From: Panagrolaimus kolymaensis
Lineage: Eukaryota; Nematoda; Chromadorea; Rhabditida; Panagrolaimidae
Direction of reading: 5' to 3'
DNA length: 64,000 nucleotides
Assembly: GCA_028622995.1 (NCBI GenBank)
Contig: JAJQJQ010000025.1
Coordinates: 434,001-498,000, forward strand
Position numbers and translations under genes: made by a program. Position 1 is the stretch's first letter. The number at the start of each line of letters is the position of its first letter. The notes under the pieces are model-generated. The model did not search any database and was not told the DNA's origin. It saw only the letters and a list, made by a program, of their open reading frames with translations. This document shows positions 62,101-64,000 of the stretch, piece by piece.

Positions 62101-64000
62101 TCACAGAAAACCATTTTTATAATTAGTTTTTAGGATTCTGTGAAGTTTCGAATTTGTTGAATCAAAAGCAAGGCAGATATTGAGTACAAATTTAAGGTTA
62201 AAATATGCAACTCGAAAAAGTGCATTCAAAAATTTCTTTTATTTGATTTTCTTCACAGAAAACCATTTTTATAATTAGTTTTTAGGATTCTGTGAAGTTT
62301 CGAATTTGTAGAAATAAACACGACCAAGATATTGAGTACAAATTTAAGGTTAAAATATGCAACTCGAAAGAATGCATTCAAAAATTTCTTTTATTTGATT
62401 TTCTTCACAGAAAACCATTTTTATAATTAGTTTTTAGGATTCTGTGAAGTTTCGAATTTGTTGAATCAAAAGCAAGGCAGATATTGAGTACAAATTTAAG
62501 GTTAAAATATGCAACTCGAAAGAATGCATTCAAAAATTTCTTTTATTTGATTTTCTTCACAGAAAACCATTTTTATAATTAGTTTTTAGGATTCTGTGAA
62601 GTTTCGAATTTGTTGAATCAAATGCAAGGCAGATATTGAGTACAAATTTAAGGTTAAAATATGGAACTCGAAAAAGTGCATTCAAAAATTTCTTTTATTT
62701 TATTTTCTTCACAGAAAACCATTTTTATAATTAGTTTTTAGGATTCTGTGAAGTTTCGAATTTGTTGAATCAAAAGCAAGGCAGATATTGAGTACAAATT
62801 TAAGGTTAAAATATGCAACTCGAAAGAGTGCATTCAAAAATTTCTTTTATTTGATTTTCTTCACAGAAAACCATTTTTATAATTAGTTTTTAGGATTCTG
62901 TGAAGTTTCGAATTTGTAGAAATAAACACGACCAAGATATTGAGTACAAATTTAAGGTTAAAATATGCAACTCGAAAGAATGCATTCAAAAATTTCTTTT
63001 ATTTGATTTTCTTCACAGAAAACCATTTTTATAATTAGTTTTTAGGATTCTGTGAAGTTTCGAATTTGTTGAATCAAAAGCAAGGCAGATATTGAGTACA
63101 AATTTAAGGTTAAAATATGCAACTCGAAAGAATGCATTCAAAAATTTCTTTTATTTGATTTTCTTCACAGAAAACCATTTTTATAATTAGTTTTTAGGAT
63201 TCTGTGAAGTTTCGAATTTGTTGAATCAAAAGCAAGGCAGATATTGAGTACAAATTTAAGGTTAAAATATGCAACTCGAAAGAATGCATTCAAAAATTTC
63301 TTTTATTTGATTTTCTTCACAGAAAACCATTTTTATAATTAGTTTTTAGGATTCTGTGAAGTTTCGAATTTGTTGAATCAAAAGCAAGGCAGATATTGAG
63401 TACAAATTTAAGGTTAAAAAATGTAACTCGAAAGAATGCATTCAAAAATTTCTTTTATTTGATTTTCTTCACAGAAAACCATTTTTATAATTAGTTTTTA
63501 GGATTCTGTGAAGTTTCGAATTTGTAGAAATAAACACGACCAAGATATTGAGTACAAATTTAAGGTTAAAATATGCAACTCGAAAGAATGCATTCAAAAA
63601 TTTCTTTTATTTGATTTTCTTCACAGAAAACCATTTTTATAATTAGTTTTTAGGATTCTGTGAAGTTTCGAATTTGTTGAATCAAAAGCAAGGCAGATAT
63701 TGAGTACAAATTTAAGGTTAAAATATGCAACTCGAAAGAATGCATTCAAAAATTTCTTTTATTTGATTTTCTTCACAGAAAACCATTTTTATAATTAGTT
63801 TTTAGGATTCTGTGAAGTTTCGAATTTGTTGAATCAAAAGCAAGGCAGATATTGAGTACAAATTTAAGGTTAAAATATGCAACTCGAAAGAATGCATTCA
63901 AAAATTTCTTTTATTTGATTTTCTTCACAGAAAACCATTTTTATAATTAGTTTTTAGGATTCTGTGAAGTTTCGAATTTGTTGAATCAAAAGCAAGGCAG

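Larger units (their letters stand above)
44724..64000 (-). repeat. Satellite B array, inverted orientation, 152-bp monomer, about 127 copies
   Basis: The monomer is the reverse complement of the 31070-44723 family: CAACTCGAAAGAATGCATTC, TTCTTCACAGAAAACC, TTTTTAGGATTCTGTGAAG, TTTCGAATTTG, GCAAGGCAGATATTGAG. Period stays 152 bp except for four monomers with GTTTAGAAATTTG (+1 base; near 49374, 50591, 52568, 53329). It is more varied than the forward array: CGAAAGAGTGC, ATTTTATTTTC (usual ATTTGATTTTC), GAGTTCAAAT, AAAAAATGTAACT, AATATGGAACT, TTGTTAAATC, TTCATAGAAAA and the 17-bp block described at 46193. No genes or insertions interrupt it, and it continues past the right edge. Confidence 0.98.

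Noticed and set aside
1..64000. CRISPR array
   Set aside because: The repeats directly abut with no unique spacers, and the unit is 136-152 bp, far longer than CRISPR repeat-spacer units. No cas-like gene is present.
1..64000. Telomeric repeats, tRNA or rRNA genes
   Set aside because: I saw no tandem TTAGGG- or TTAGG-like runs, and no stretch departs from the two satellite families over more than a few bases.
1..64000. Yeast-type replication origin consensus in the AT-rich monomers
   Set aside because: The T-rich stretches come close, but I found no clean match to the 11-bp consensus, and AT-rich satellites give near matches by composition alone.

Overview
The whole 64-kb window is tandemly repeated satellite DNA. 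I find no gene, RNA gene, mobile element or unique sequence. It is very AT-rich: one typical monomer of each family counts to about 24% G+C (33 of 137) and 26% G+C (40 of 152). Two unrelated families in long homogeneous arrays with higher-order structure point to eukaryotic constitutive heterochromatin, probably pericentromeric or centromeric. I do not recognise either family, so I cannot name the organism; an animal such as an insect is only a guess.

Layout. (1) Positions 1-31069 hold satellite A, period 136/137 bp, about 227 head-to-tail copies, entering from beyond the left edge. Its monomers come in two types that differ almost only in one 26-bp block. (2) At 31069/31070 it switches abruptly to satellite B, period 152 bp, about 90 copies in one orientation up to 44723. 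(3) At 44723/44724 satellite B flips strand and continues inverted to the right edge, about 127 copies. The inverted array is a different, more diverse subfamily. It includes about 24 monomers carrying a 17-bp alternative block that I do not see in the forward array.

Higher-order repeats. Diagnostic variants recur at exact multiples of the monomer. In A I find blocks of 681 bp (5-mer), 1229 bp (9-mer), 1640 bp (12-mer) and 3420 bp (25-mer), plus copied segments about 1.9 kb and 10-11 kb apart. In B I find 304-bp (2-mer), 912-bp (6-mer) and 2738-bp (18-mer) units, and an 11-monomer block copied at 2128 and 2584 bp. This is the signature of recent unequal exchange or amplification acting on multi-monomer blocks.

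The most interesting features are the short, length-preserving blocks of divergence inside otherwise near-identical monomers in both families (comparable in form to the A-box/B-box of primate alpha satellite), a conserved 10-bp dyad in every B monomer examined, and a sharp fold-back inversion point with a 22-nt spacer. The short open frames seen in satellite A are products of the repeat, not genes. All alignments were done by eye, so block boundaries are good to roughly ten bases and copy counts are approximate.
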